64,000 bases of DNA, from contig CP102593.1 of the NCBI GenBank assembly GCA_025666215.1, positions 5,035,001 to 5,099,000 of the forward strand, read 5' to 3'. How positions within the stretch are numbered: position 1 is the stretch's first letter; every line of letters starts with the position of its first letter. The stretch comes from Xanthomonas campestris pv. phormiicola (lineage in GTDB: Bacteria; Pseudomonadota; Gammaproteobacteria; Xanthomonadales; Xanthomonadaceae). The notes beneath the pieces were generated by a model. That model worked only from the letters and a program-made list of their open reading frames with translations, made no database searches and had not been told where the DNA came from. The translations under genes were made by a program, and so were the position numbers. Shown here in pieces: positions 47,072 through 55,903 of the stretch.

Positions 47072-49654
47072 ATGGCCTCTCCCGTTTTTCCGATCGACCC
47101 GCTGCTGCCGCAGATCCGCGACAGCCTCGCCGCGCATCCACGGCTGGTGCTGGAAGCCCCGCCCGGCGCCGGCAAGACCACCCAGGTGCCGCCGGCGCTG
47201 CTGGACGCGCCGTGGCTGCGGGGCCGCCGCATCGTGATGCTGGAGCCGCGCCGGGTCGCCGCGCGCAGCGCCGCCACCTTCATGGCCCGGCAGCGCGGCG
47301 AGGCGCCGGGCGAGACCGTGGGCTACCGCATCCGCTTCGAGAACAAGGTGTCCGCGCGCACCCGCATCGAAGTGGTCACCGAAGGCATCCTGACCCGGAT
47401 GCTGCAGGACGACCCGATGCTCGACGGCGTCGGCGCGCTGCTGTTCGACGAATTCCACGAACGCCACCTGGCCGCCGACCTGGGCCTGGCGCTGGCGCTG
47501 GACGTGCAGGCGCAGGTGCGCGAGGACCTGCGCATCGTGGTGATGTCGGCGACGCTGGACGGCGAACGCCTGGCGCAGTTCCTGGACGCGCCGCGGCTGT
47601 CCAGTGCCGGCCGCAGCTATCCGGTGGAGATCGCGCATTTCCCGGCGCGGCGCGAGGAGGCATTGGAAGCGCAGACCCGCCGTGCCATCGAACATGCGCT
47701 GCAGCAGCATCCCGGCGATGTGCTGGTGTTCCTGCCCGGGCAGCGCGAGATCACGCGGGTGCAGGCGGCGTTGGAGGCGGCTGGGGTCGGGTCGGGGGCG
47801 CCCTCGGGCACCGCCTCTGCCGCACCCTCGTCCGGTGCTGCGCGCCACCTTCTCCCGGGGGGAGAAGGGAGCGGTGTCGACGTGTTGCCATTGCATGGCG
47901 AATTGCCGGTCGAGCAGCAGGCCCGGGTGTTGCAGCCCGATCCGCACGGCCGCCGCCGCGTGGTGCTGGCGACCAACGTGGCCGAATCCTCGGTGACCCT
48001 GCCCGGCGTGCGCGTGGTGATCGATGCCGGGCTGGCGCGCGAGCCGCACTACGATCCCAACAGCGGCTTCTCGCGGCTGGACGTGACCGCCATCGCCCAG
48101 GCCTCGGCCGACCAGCGCGCCGGCCGCGCCGGTCGCGTCGCCTCGGGCTTTGCCTACCGGCTGTGGCCGCAATCGCAGCGGCTGGAGGCGCAGCGCCGTC
48201 CGGAAATGCTGCAGGTGGAACTGGCCGGGCTGGCGCTGGAGCTGGCGGCCTGGGGCAGCGACGCGCTGCGCTTCGTCGATCCGCCGCCGGTCGGGGCGCT
48301 GGCCGCCGCGCGCGAACTGCTGCAGCGGCTGGGCGCCTTGAGCGAGAACCATGCGATCACCGCCAGCGGCCGGCGCATGCTCGCGCTGGGCACCCATCCG
48401 CGGCTGGCGGCGATGCTGCTGGCCGCGCCGGATGCGCGGTCGCAGGCGCTGGCCTGCGACCTGGCCGCGCTGGTCGAGGCGCGCGATCCGCTGCGCCAGG
48501 GCGGCGATGCGCTGGCGGCGCGCTGGCGCGCGCTGGGCGGGTTCCGCCGCGGCCGCGCCCCGCACGACGCCAACCGCGGCGGCCTGGCCGCGATCGACGC
48601 GGCGGCCAAACAGTGGCGGCGGCGCCTGCGCAGCGACGCCGCGCCGCCGGACAGCGTGGAGGCGCACGAACTCGGCGACCTGCTCGCCCACGCCTTCCCC
48701 GACCGCATCGCCACCCGGCATCCGGCCGATCCGCTGCGCTACCTGCTGGCCAACGGCCGCAGCGCACGCCTGTTCGACCACAGCGACCTGCGCGGCGAAC
48801 CGTGGCTGGTCGCCACCGAACTGCGCTACGAGGCCAAGGACGCGCTGCTGCTGCGCGCCGCGCCGGTGGACGAGGCGCGGCTGCGCGCGGATTTCCCGCA
48901 GCGCTTCGTGCAGCAGGACGTGGTGCGCTGGGACCCCGAGCGGCGCGCTTTGAGCGCGCTGCGCGAAACCCGCTTCGACCGCATCGTGCTCGACAGCCGT
49001 CCCGCCGGCCGCGTCGATCCGGCGCATGCGGCGGCGGCGCTGACCGAGGCGGTACGCGAACTCGGCCTGGCGGCGCTGCCCTGGAGCGAGCCGCTGACGC
49101 AGTGGCGCGCGCGCGTGGCCGGGCTGCGCACGTGGATGCCCGAACTGGCCCTGCCCGATCTCGGCGACGCGGCGCTGCTGGACGGCCTCGACCGCTGGCT
49201 GCGGCCCGCCTTCGCCGGCAGGACCCGGCTCGATGCGCTCGGCGAGGACGACCTCGGCGAGGCGCTGAAGTCGCTGCTGCCATGGGACCAGCGGCAGGCC
49301 GTCGAGCGCCACGCGCCGACGCGGATCACGGTGCCTTCGGGCATGGAGCGACGCATCGACTACACGCTCGACCACGACGGCCAGCCGCAGCCGCCGGTGC
49401 TGGCGGTGAAGCTGCAGGAACTGTTCGGCCTGGCCGACACCCCGCGCATCGCCGACGGCCGCGTGGCGCTGGTGTTGCACCTGCTCTCGCCCGGCGGACG
49501 CCCGCTGCAGGTGACCCAGGACCTGCGCAACTTCTGGTCCAGCACCTATCCGGAAGTGAAGAAGGAAATGAAGGGCCGCTACCCCCGCCACCCGTGGCCG
49601 GACGACCCGTGGACCGCCACCGCCAGCCATCGCGCGAAGCCGCGCGGGACCTGA
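47072..49654 (+). CDS. hrpB: ATP-dependent helicase HrpB
   Basis: An 860-residue DEAH-box helicase: Walker A PPGAGKTTQ, DEFHERH (motif II), SATLDG (III), QRAGRAGR (VI), HA2 and the HrpB C-terminal domain. Residues about 239-268 (SGAPSGTASAAPSSGAA...) are not part of the family: they are encoded by a GC-rich repeat with a hairpin (47788-47876) inserted in frame between the RecA2 strands before VDVLPLHGELP. The inserted loop may be tolerated on the surface. ATG 47072 gives the normal N-terminus. Confidence 0.92.
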   Translation: MASPVFPIDPLLPQIRDSLAAHPRLVLEAPPGAGKTTQVPPALLDAPWLRGRRIVMLEPRRVAARSAATFMARQRGEAPGETVGYRIRFENKVSARTRIEVVTEGILTRMLQDDPMLDGVGALLFDEFHERHLAADLGLALALDVQAQVREDLRIVVMSATLDGERLAQFLDAPRLSSAGRSYPVEIAHFPARREEALEAQTRRAIEHALQQHPGDVLVFLPGQREITRVQAALEAAGVGSGAPSGTASAAPSSGAARHLLPGGEGSGVDVLPLHGELPVEQQARVLQPDPHGRRRVVLATNVAESSVTLPGVRVVIDAGLAREPHYDPNSGFSRLDVTAIAQASADQRAGRAGRVASGFAYRLWPQSQRLEAQRRPEMLQVELAGLALELAAWGSDALRFVDPPPVGALAAARELLQRLGALSENHAITASGRRMLALGTHPRLAAMLLAAPDARSQALACDLAALVEARDPLRQGGDALAARWRALGGFRRGRAPHDANRGGLAAIDAAAKQWRRRLRSDAAPPDSVEAHELGDLLAHAFPDRIATRHPADPLRYLLANGRSARLFDHSDLRGEPWLVATELRYEAKDALLLRAAPVDEARLRADFPQRFVQQDVVRWDPERRALSALRETRFDRIVLDSRPAGRVDPAHAAAALTEAVRELGLAALPWSEPLTQWRARVAGLRTWMPELALPDLGDAALLDGLDRWLRPAFAGRTRLDALGEDDLGEALKSLLPWDQRQAVERHAPTRITVPSGMERRIDYTLDHDGQPQPPVLAVKLQELFGLADTPRIADGRVALVLHLLSPGGRPLQVTQDLRNFWSSTYPEVKKEMKGRYPRHPWPDDPWTATASHRAKPRGT
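47788..47876. repeat. In-frame repeat insertion within hrpB
   Basis: The segment contains a perfect hairpin CCTTCTCCC-GGG-GGGAGAAGG (47848-47868) preceded by CTCTGCCGCACCCTC, resembling xanthomonad intergenic repeats built on CCTCTCCC/GGGAGAGG. Its encoded residues have no counterpart in HrpB proteins as I know them. Confidence 0.6.
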
Positions 49655-49770
49655 GCGCTGCAGCACTCGCGCATTCAGCCGCCAGACGACTCCGCGCCGG
49701 CGCGCTAACGCGGTCTATACGGTGTCCAGGGGACACTGCGGTCCTTATTCCTGCCAGTAGGGACGCCCTC

Positions 49771-50172
49771 ATGAGCAAGCTGACCATCATCACCGACCGC
49801 GCACTGGATCTCGCCAGCCATGCCGGCGACAGCCTCCGTCACATCGGGCCGCAGGCCAACAAGTGGCTGCATTCCGGTGCCGCGATGGGCGCGCTCAAGA
49901 CCGGTGCCGCGCTGGGTGCGGTGAAGTCCGGGACCAAGGTCGCGCGCACGGTGGTGCGGCGCAATCCGGTCATCGCCATCGCCGCCGCCGCGGTGGGTGC
50001 GGGCCTGCTCGGCTATGCGATCTACCGCAAGCGCCAGCGCGACAAGAACGCGCCGATCGAAGGCGATTCGCAGCGCATCGAAGCCAGCAGGCGCGGCAAT
50101 GCCGGTGCCCGCCGCTCGGCCGCGCGCAGCTCGCGCCGCGCTGCGGCCGCGCAGGAAACCACCGAGGAATAA
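49771..50172 (+). CDS. Small basic membrane-anchored protein
   Basis: A 133-residue protein with one central membrane helix (about 72-92: VIAIAAAAVGAGLLGYAIY) and a very Arg/Ala-rich C-terminal tail. The helix plus RKRQRDK resembles DUF883-type ribosome/membrane-associated proteins, though length and sequence do not allow a firm call. GTGTCC-AGG-GGACAC (49722-49736) lies about 40 bases upstream. Confidence 0.7.
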   Translation: MSKLTIITDRALDLASHAGDSLRHIGPQANKWLHSGAAMGALKTGAALGAVKSGTKVARTVVRRNPVIAIAAAAVGAGLLGYAIYRKRQRDKNAPIEGDSQRIEASRRGNAGARRSAARSSRRAAAAQETTEE

Positions 50173-50180
50173 GCCTGGCG

Positions 50181-50260
50181 CGATCGTCGCTGGCGACAGC
50201 GACGATCGCGGCGAAACCGAAAGCAGCGACCGGATGACGCGTCATCCGGTCGCTTTTTTT
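50181..50260 (+). terminator. Double hairpin intrinsic terminator
   Basis: Two hairpins follow the stop: CGATCGTCGCT-GGCGAC-AGCGACGATCG (50181-50208), then a perfect palindrome AGCGACCGGATGACGC/GTCATCCGGTCGCT (50225-50254) ending in seven T. The second is a strong intrinsic terminator. Confidence 0.95.
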
Positions 50261-50290
50261 GCGTCCGTCTTCGATGCACGCGTTTTGCCC

Positions 50291-50355
50291 CTGCAGAAGC
50301 GGCTTCAGCCGCGACGCTTTTCCGAATGCTCTGTCGCGGCTGAAGCCGCTCCTTG
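50291..50355. repeat. REP-like inverted pair, copy 3
   Basis: An inverted REP (50291-50315, AAGCGGCTTCAGCCGCGAC) and a direct REP (50333-50352, GTCGCGGCTGAAGCCGCTCC) with a spacer of about 18 bases, between convergent genes. Confidence 0.8.
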
Positions 50356-50377
50356 TCTCTGGACATAGCCGCCGGCG

Positions 50378-50914
50378 CTACAGCATCCGCCACGCACCCG
50401 GCGCCAACCCTTCCAGCCGGTGCGTGCCGATTGCCGCGCGCACCAAACGCAAGGTCGGCAAGCCGACGGCGGCGGTCATGCGCCGCACCTGCCGGTTGCG
50501 CCCTTCGCGCAGCACGATCTGCAGCCAGGCATCGGGCACCGTCTTGCGGAAGCGCACCGGCGGATCGCGCGGCCACAGGTCCGGTGCGGTCTCCAGCACG
50601 TCGGCCTGGGCCGGCGCGGTCGGGCCGTCGTTCAACACCACGCCATCGCGCAGGCGCTGCAACTGCGCCGGCTGCGGCGTGCCCTCCACCTGCACCCAGT
50701 AGGTCTTCGGCTGCTTGTGCCGCGGATCGGTGTAGCGGTGCGCCAGCGCGCCGTCGTCGGTCAGCAACAGCAGGCCTTCGCTGTCGTAGTCCAGCCTGCC
50801 TGCCGCGTACACGTCGGCGGGCAGGCCGAACCCGGCCAGCGTGCGCCGCGGCGGGTCGCTGCGGTCGGTGAACTGGCACAGCACATTGAACGGCTTGTTG
50901 AACGCGATCAGCAT
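50378..50914 (-). CDS. rRNA pseudouridine synthase, RluE/RsuA type
   Basis: A 178-residue enzyme without the N-terminal S4 domain, as in RluE. The catalytic loop is GRLDYDSEGLLLLT with the nucleophilic Asp, and the C-terminal block is EGRNRQVRRMTAAVGLPTLRLVR. RluE modifies 23S rRNA U2457 in E. coli; length and domain content favour RluE but the exact site is unproven. Confidence 0.88.
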   Translation of the reverse strand: MLIAFNKPFNVLCQFTDRSDPPRRTLAGFGLPADVYAAGRLDYDSEGLLLLTDDGALAHRYTDPRHKQPKTYWVQVEGTPQPAQLQRLRDGVVLNDGPTAPAQADVLETAPDLWPRDPPVRFRKTVPDAWLQIVLREGRNRQVRRMTAAVGLPTLRLVRAAIGTHRLEGLAPGAWRML

Positions 50915-51028
50915 GGAAGCGGAGATTGGGGAAAAGGGATTCGGGATTGGCCACGCATCGACGGCGCGCGCGGCGCGGGTAATTCTCCCACGCCGGTTTC
51001 CCTTTCCCGCTGCCCGCGCCGGCCGTTC

Positions 51029-51886
51029 TCAGCGCTTGACGAACTTCAGCGTCATCCGGTCGCTCTCGCCGATGGCCTGGTACTTGGCATCATCGGCGGC
51101 ATCGTGGCTGTTGCTCGGCGGCAGCGTCCACACGCCGCCAGGATAGTCCTTGCTGTCGCGCGGATTGGCGTTGACCTCGCTGGTGCCGGCCAGTTTGAAG
51201 CCGGCCGCCTCGGCCATCGCGATCACCTGCGCCTGGCCGACGTAGCCGCTCTTGTCGTCGGCCGGCACGTCGGCCTTGGCGCGGTGCTCGACCACGCCGA
51301 GCACACCGCCGGGCTTGAGCACCGCATAGAAGCCCTTGAACATGCCCTCGGCCTGGCCGGACACGCGCCAGTTGTGCACGTTGCGGAAGGTCAGCACCAG
51401 GTCGGCCGAACCGGCCGGGCCGAATACCGGCGCGGTCGGCGCATACGCCACCAGCCTGGCGCGGTCGTACTGCGCCGGCGCGGCGGCGAACTTCTGCTCC
51501 AGCGTCGCGCGCGCCTTCTGCTGATACTCGCGGCCGCGCCCTTCCGGCACCGCCATCGGATCGACCACCGCGGCGATGTACTGGCCGCGCTCGCGCAGGT
51601 ACGGAGCCAGGATTTCCGAATACCAGCCGCCGCCCGGGGTGATCTCGATCACCGTCTGGGTCGGCTTGATGCCGAAGAACGCCAGGGTCTGTCCGGGGTG
51701 GCGATAGGCGTCGCGCTCGGCGTAGACGCGGTCGCGCCAGCTGCCGTCGATGGCCTTCTGCAAGGCCGCATCCGGCGCGGGCAGGCTGGCGCTGTCGGCA
51801 GGCTTGATCGCCTGCGCGTTCGGGATCGCCAGCGTCGCGGCGATGGCAAGGGTACAGGCGCAGGCAAGCGTGGTGCGAAGGCTCAT
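51029..51886 (-). CDS. Exported SAM-dependent methyltransferase-like protein
   Basis: A 285-residue protein with a signal peptide (ACACTLAIAATLAIPNAQA) and a class I methyltransferase fold: VIEITPGGGWYSEILAPYL as the SAM motif, then LRERGQYIAAVVD and LKPGGVLGVVEH. Exported methyltransferases of this type are widespread but poorly characterised, since S-adenosylmethionine is not expected in the periplasm. ATG 51886 begins the signal peptide. Confidence 0.85.
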   Translation of the reverse strand: MSLRTTLACACTLAIAATLAIPNAQAIKPADSASLPAPDAALQKAIDGSWRDRVYAERDAYRHPGQTLAFFGIKPTQTVIEITPGGGWYSEILAPYLRERGQYIAAVVDPMAVPEGRGREYQQKARATLEQKFAAAPAQYDRARLVAYAPTAPVFGPAGSADLVLTFRNVHNWRVSGQAEGMFKGFYAVLKPGGVLGVVEHRAKADVPADDKSGYVGQAQVIAMAEAAGFKLAGTSEVNANPRDSKDYPGGVWTLPPSNSHDAADDAKYQAIGESDRMTLKFVKR

Positions 51887-52061
51887 GGCGTACGTCCGTT
51901 GTCGGTGTGACGCGAGCCTAGCACGCGTGCGCGCACGCCCGAATGTTGTCTTCGCGTTAGCGCGAATCACGCAAACGGAACGCTGTTTTCGCGACCATCG
52001 CCCCGATACCGAAACCTCGGACGACTATCCTGTCGCCCTTCCCCACAGCGGAGCGTTCCCC

Positions 52062-53021
52062 ATGCTGCACACGCGCGAACTCGGCCGTTCCGGCCTGCAC
52101 GCGGCGCCGCTCGCCTTCGGCGGCAATGTGTTCGGCTGGAGTGCCGACGCCAAGACCTCCTTCGCCCTGCTCGACGCCTTCGTCGACGCGGGCTTCAACC
52201 TGATCGACACCGCCGATGCGTATGCGGCCTGGGTGCCCGGCAACCGCGGCGGCGAGTCGGAAACCATCATCGGCCAGTGGCTCAAGCGCAGCGGCAAGCG
52301 CGACAAGGTGCTGCTGGCGACCAAGGTCGGCAAGTGGGCCGAACGCCCGGGCCTGGCCGCCGACAACATCGCCGCGGCGGTGGACGAATCGCTGCAGCGC
52401 CTGCAGACCGACGTGATCGATCTGTACCAGGCCCACGAGGACGACGAGTCGGTGCCGCTGGAAGCCTCGCTGGCCGCGTTCGGGCGGCTGATCGAGCAAG
52501 GCAAGGTGCGCGCGATCGGCGCCTCCAACTACAGCGCCGAACGCCTGGCCGAAGCGCTGAAGGTGTCGGCGCAGTACGGGTTGCCGCGCTACGAGACGCT
52601 GCAGCCCGAATACAACCTGTACGACCGCGCCGGCTACGAGGCCGGCCTGGAACCGCTGGTGCGCGAACAGGGACTGGGCACGCTCTGCTACTACGCGCTG
52701 GCGCGCGGGTTCCTCAGCGGCAAGTACCGCAGTCCCGCCGATGCGGCGAAGAGCCAGGCGCGCGGCGACAGCGTGATCGCGCGCTACCTCGACGCGCGCG
52801 GCCTGCGCATCCTCGCCGCGCTCGACGACATCGCCGGCAAGCATTCGGCCACGCCGACCCAGGTGGCCCTGGCGTGGCTGATCGCGCGCCCCGGCATCGC
52901 TGCGCCGATCGCCAGCGCCACCAGCCTCGAGCAGTTGCAGCAACTGCTGGCCGCCGCGCGCCTGGCGCTGTCGGCCGACGATATCGCGCAACTGGATACA
53001 GCCAGCAAGGAAACCGTATGA
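52062..53021 (+). CDS. Aldo/keto reductase (YajO/IolS-like)
   Basis: A 319-residue TIM-barrel NADPH-dependent oxidoreductase. Recognisable parts are LGRSGLHAAPLAFGGNVFGW, the catalytic-Asp/Tyr region DTADAYAAW, Lys in ATKVGKW and His in YQAHEDD. Overlaps the MDR oxidoreductase gene by ATGA, so the two are likely expressed together. Confidence 0.9.
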   Translation: MLHTRELGRSGLHAAPLAFGGNVFGWSADAKTSFALLDAFVDAGFNLIDTADAYAAWVPGNRGGESETIIGQWLKRSGKRDKVLLATKVGKWAERPGLAADNIAAAVDESLQRLQTDVIDLYQAHEDDESVPLEASLAAFGRLIEQGKVRAIGASNYSAERLAEALKVSAQYGLPRYETLQPEYNLYDRAGYEAGLEPLVREQGLGTLCYYALARGFLSGKYRSPADAAKSQARGDSVIARYLDARGLRILAALDDIAGKHSATPTQVALAWLIARPGIAAPIASATSLEQLQQLLAAARLALSADDIAQLDTASKETV

Positions 53022-54064
53022 GCACCGCTTCCCATACCACCCGCGTGGTCCTCGCCTCGCGTCCGCAAGGCGCGCCGACCGCGGAGAATTTCCGCATCGA
53101 ACAGGCGCCGCTGGCCGTGCCCGGTCCCGGCCAGGTGCTGCTGCGCAACCGCTGGTTGTCGCTGGATCCGTACATGCGCGGACGCATGAGCGATGCGCCC
53201 TCGTACGCACCGCCCGTGCAACTGGGCGAGGTGATGGTCGGCAGCACCGTCGCCGAGGTGCTGGAATCGCACCATCGCGACCTCAAGCCCGGCGATCTGG
53301 TGCTGGTGCAGAGCGGCGGCTGGCAGACCCACCTGGTGGCCGATGGTGCCGGCCTGCGACGCAAGCTCGATCCACACTCGCCGCTGCCGCCGAGCACCGC
53401 GCTCGGCGTCTACGGCATGCCCGGTTTCACCGCCTACGCCGGCCTGCACGAGATCGGCAAGCCGCAGAGCGGCGAAACCGTGGCGGTCGCCGCCGCCACC
53501 GGGCCGGTCGGCGCCAGCGTGGCGCAGATCGCCCGGTTGCGCGGCGCGAAGGTGATCGCCATCGCCGGCGGCGCCGAGAAATGCCGCTACCTGCGCGAGG
53601 AACTGGGCGTGGACGTGGCGCTGGACCATCGCGCCGCGGATTTCGCCGGGCAACTGCGCGCCGCGGCGAAGGACGGCATCGACGTCTATTTCGAGAACGT
53701 CGGCGGGCACGTGTTCGACGCGGTGCTGCCGCTGCTCAACGATTTCGCGCGGGTGCCGGTATGCGGCACCATCGCCACCTACAACAGCAAGGGCGAACCG
53801 CCGCCCGGGCCGGATCGCCTGCCGGCGCTGATGGGCCAGGTGCTGCGCCAGCGGCTGACCCTGCGCGGCTTCATCGTCGGCGATTTCGTCAAGCTCTATC
53901 CCGAGTTCCTGCGCGAGATGGGCGCGTGGCTGGCCGACGGCCGCGTGCGCTACCGCGAACATGTCGTGCACGGGCTGGAGAACGCGCCGCAGGCCTTCAT
54001 CGACATGCTCGGCGGCGGCAACTTCGGCAAGCTGGTTGTGCAGCTGGATGAAAGCCGGGATTAG
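53018..54064 (+). CDS. NADP-dependent MDR oxidoreductase (YncB/CurA type)
   Basis: A 348-residue zinc-independent medium-chain reductase: PYMRGRMSD near residue 50, nucleotide-binding AAATGPVGASVAQIARLRGAKV, and YFENVGGHVFDAVL. Homologues reduce alpha,beta-unsaturated ketones or prostaglandin-like enones. Second gene of a pair with the aldo/keto reductase. Confidence 0.9.
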   Translation: MSTASHTTRVVLASRPQGAPTAENFRIEQAPLAVPGPGQVLLRNRWLSLDPYMRGRMSDAPSYAPPVQLGEVMVGSTVAEVLESHHRDLKPGDLVLVQSGGWQTHLVADGAGLRRKLDPHSPLPPSTALGVYGMPGFTAYAGLHEIGKPQSGETVAVAAATGPVGASVAQIARLRGAKVIAIAGGAEKCRYLREELGVDVALDHRAADFAGQLRAAAKDGIDVYFENVGGHVFDAVLPLLNDFARVPVCGTIATYNSKGEPPPGPDRLPALMGQVLRQRLTLRGFIVGDFVKLYPEFLREMGAWLADGRVRYREHVVHGLENAPQAFIDMLGGGNFGKLVVQLDESRD

Positions 54065-54137
54065 GGATTAGGGATGGGACAGCCAGTGCTGCGCGGTCGG
54101 GATCGCGCGGCGCTTGTCTCCGCAGCCCTGACCGTGC

Positions 54138-54917
54138 CTATTGCAGCAGGAAGCGCAGCAGCGCGTCGTTGAAGGCGTGCGGCGATTCCACATTGCACAG
54201 GTGCCGGCCATGCACCTGGGCGAAGCTGCCACGCGCCGCCTGCGCGGCGATCGTCTGCAGATCGGCCGGCGGGCAGACAGGATCGTCGTGCCCGGCCAGC
54301 GCCAGCAGCGGCGTGGCGATCTCGCCCAGGACGCCACGGAAATCGGTGCTGGCCAACGCCTGGCAGCACGCCGCATAGGCCTGCGCATCGGTACTCAGGA
54401 AGCTCGCCAGGATCGCCTCGACCGTTGCCGGCTGCATCTCGACGAAGGCCGGGGTGAACCAGCGTTCGCGGGTGCCGGCCAGCAGCGGCGCCAGCCCATC
54501 GGCCTGGACCTGCGCGATGCGCGCCTGCCAGGTGTCCTCGCTGCCGATCCTGGCCGCGGTCGCGCATACGGTGAGCGTGTGCAGGCGCGCGCCGGCGTGG
54601 ATGCCCAGCCACTGCCCGGTCAGCCCACCGATCGACAGCCCGCAGAAATGGGTGCGCTCCACCGACAGCGCATCGAGCAGCGCCAGCACGTCGCCGGCCA
54701 GGTCCTCGATCCGATACGGTCCCGCCGCGGCGCCCGAGGCGCCATGGCCGCGGCGGTCGTAGCGCAGCACCCGGTAGTACGGCGCCAGCGCGTCGATCTG
54801 CGCGTCCCACATATGCAGGTCGCTGCCGAGCGAATTGCAGAAGGTCAGCCAGGGCCGGCCTTCGCTGCCGTCGATGCGGTAGTGCAGGCGATGCGTCGGA
54901 AGTTCGAGGAAGGGCAT
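54138..54917 (-). CDS. Alpha/beta hydrolase, 3-oxoadipate enol-lactonase (PcaD) like
   Basis: A 259-residue cytoplasmic hydrolase. FCNSLGSDLHMWDAQ and DRRGHGAS are typical of PcaD; the nucleophile is Ser in GLSIGG, with Asp in AGHDDPVCP and His in GRHLCNVESP. PcaD opens the enol-lactone in the beta-ketoadipate pathway, but no other pca gene is near, so another ester substrate is possible. Confidence 0.85.
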   Translation of the reverse strand: MPFLELPTHRLHYRIDGSEGRPWLTFCNSLGSDLHMWDAQIDALAPYYRVLRYDRRGHGASGAAAGPYRIEDLAGDVLALLDALSVERTHFCGLSIGGLTGQWLGIHAGARLHTLTVCATAARIGSEDTWQARIAQVQADGLAPLLAGTRERWFTPAFVEMQPATVEAILASFLSTDAQAYAACCQALASTDFRGVLGEIATPLLALAGHDDPVCPPADLQTIAAQAARGSFAQVHGRHLCNVESPHAFNDALLRFLLQ

Positions 54918-55241
54918 GGCGGCGATATCGGCTGGGAGAAGGGCGCGCGACCGATGGCCGCTACCGCAGTCTAGCCCTCTGGCGCCTTGCCAGCATGGCG
55001 CAAACGCGCACCGCCGGATCTTGGCCGCTGCAAGCCGGCAAACGGCCCGTGAAGCGCATGCGCGACCGAACGCGCATACGGCCCACGCCGACATGCAATT
55101 GGCCACCCGGTGTCGGCGCCGGACAACAAGAAATCCGTCCGATGACGGCATCGCGGCCACACGTGCCGCGTCGCTGCGACAACGCACATCGGTGCGTGCC
55201 GCAGCGACACATCGCCGCGACGTCCTGGACCCGGGCCTATG
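54918..55241. other. Intergenic region, no feature recognised
   Basis: About 320 bases between two minus-strand genes. It must hold the promoter of the hydrolase gene and the terminator of the SnoaL-like gene. I see no strong hairpin, repeat or gene; open frames lack domains and ribosome sites. Confidence 0.4.
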
Positions 55242-55730
55242 TCACTTGGTCGCCGGGTCCCAATGCTCCTGGATCTTGCCGTTCTGGATACGGAACATGT
55301 CGAACCAGGTGGTCGTATAGGTCTTGCTCGCGTCCTTGGGATCGGGCAGCGTGCGTACCGACACCAGGGTCACGTAGTCGCCCTCGGCAAGGATCGCCAC
55401 CAGCGGCAGCTGCACGCGCGGCTTGATCGGCTGCGGCTTGACGAACGCGGTCAGGAACTGCAGGAACGCGTCGCGGCCGTTGGCGACGGTCGGATTGTGC
55501 TGGATATAGTCCTTGGCCATGTACATCGGCGCGTATTCGGTGTGTCCGGCTTCGAACACGATGCGCCAGAAGTCGTAGACCAGACGCTTGTTCGCCTCGG
55601 TGCGCCAATCCGACCCCTGCAGCAGTTGCTGATGGTTGGGATTGGCGGTGACCGCGGTTTGCGCGAATGCGGAAGCGGCGGGAAGCGCGAGCAACAAGGC
55701 GAGAAGATACACATGCAGGCGGATTTTCAT
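55242..55730 (-). CDS. Exported SnoaL/NTF2-like protein
   Basis: A 162-residue protein with a signal peptide (cleavage at AFAQT) and a SnoaL-like cone fold: VYDFWRIVFEAGHTEYAPMYMAKDYIQHNPTV, split for length, and FRIQNGKIQEHWD. Such proteins are small-molecule hydratases, cyclases or binding proteins. Single exported member; function unknown. Confidence 0.85.
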   Translation of the reverse strand: MKIRLHVYLLALLLALPAASAFAQTAVTANPNHQQLLQGSDWRTEANKRLVYDFWRIVFEAGHTEYAPMYMAKDYIQHNPTVANGRDAFLQFLTAFVKPQPIKPRVQLPLVAILAEGDYVTLVSVRTLPDPKDASKTYTTTWFDMFRIQNGKIQEHWDPATK

Positions 55731-55903
55731 TTCGGTGACTCCGGTCGGGGGAAGGGACTCGATCTCAGGCGCCATCCAGTTACCGAAAGGTAAGTGTTTC
55801 GCTATTGGAGGACGCGGCAAGAGCCTAGCAGCCCGAATCGCGCGCCATCGCTTCAACGCGCCGTACGCGACCGGGAAATCCAGCGAATTTCCATTGATTT
55901 TTT

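Noticed and set aside
49722..49736. GTGTCC-AGG-GGACAC palindrome as an operator
   Set aside because: It is too short and too common in such GC-rich DNA to call without conservation; only noted with the adjacent gene.
46930..49770. Long open frame in a second phase over hrpB
   Set aside because: Low-complexity Arg/Ala/Gly sequence overlapping a well-identified helicase; only the last part (49771-50172) is a real gene.
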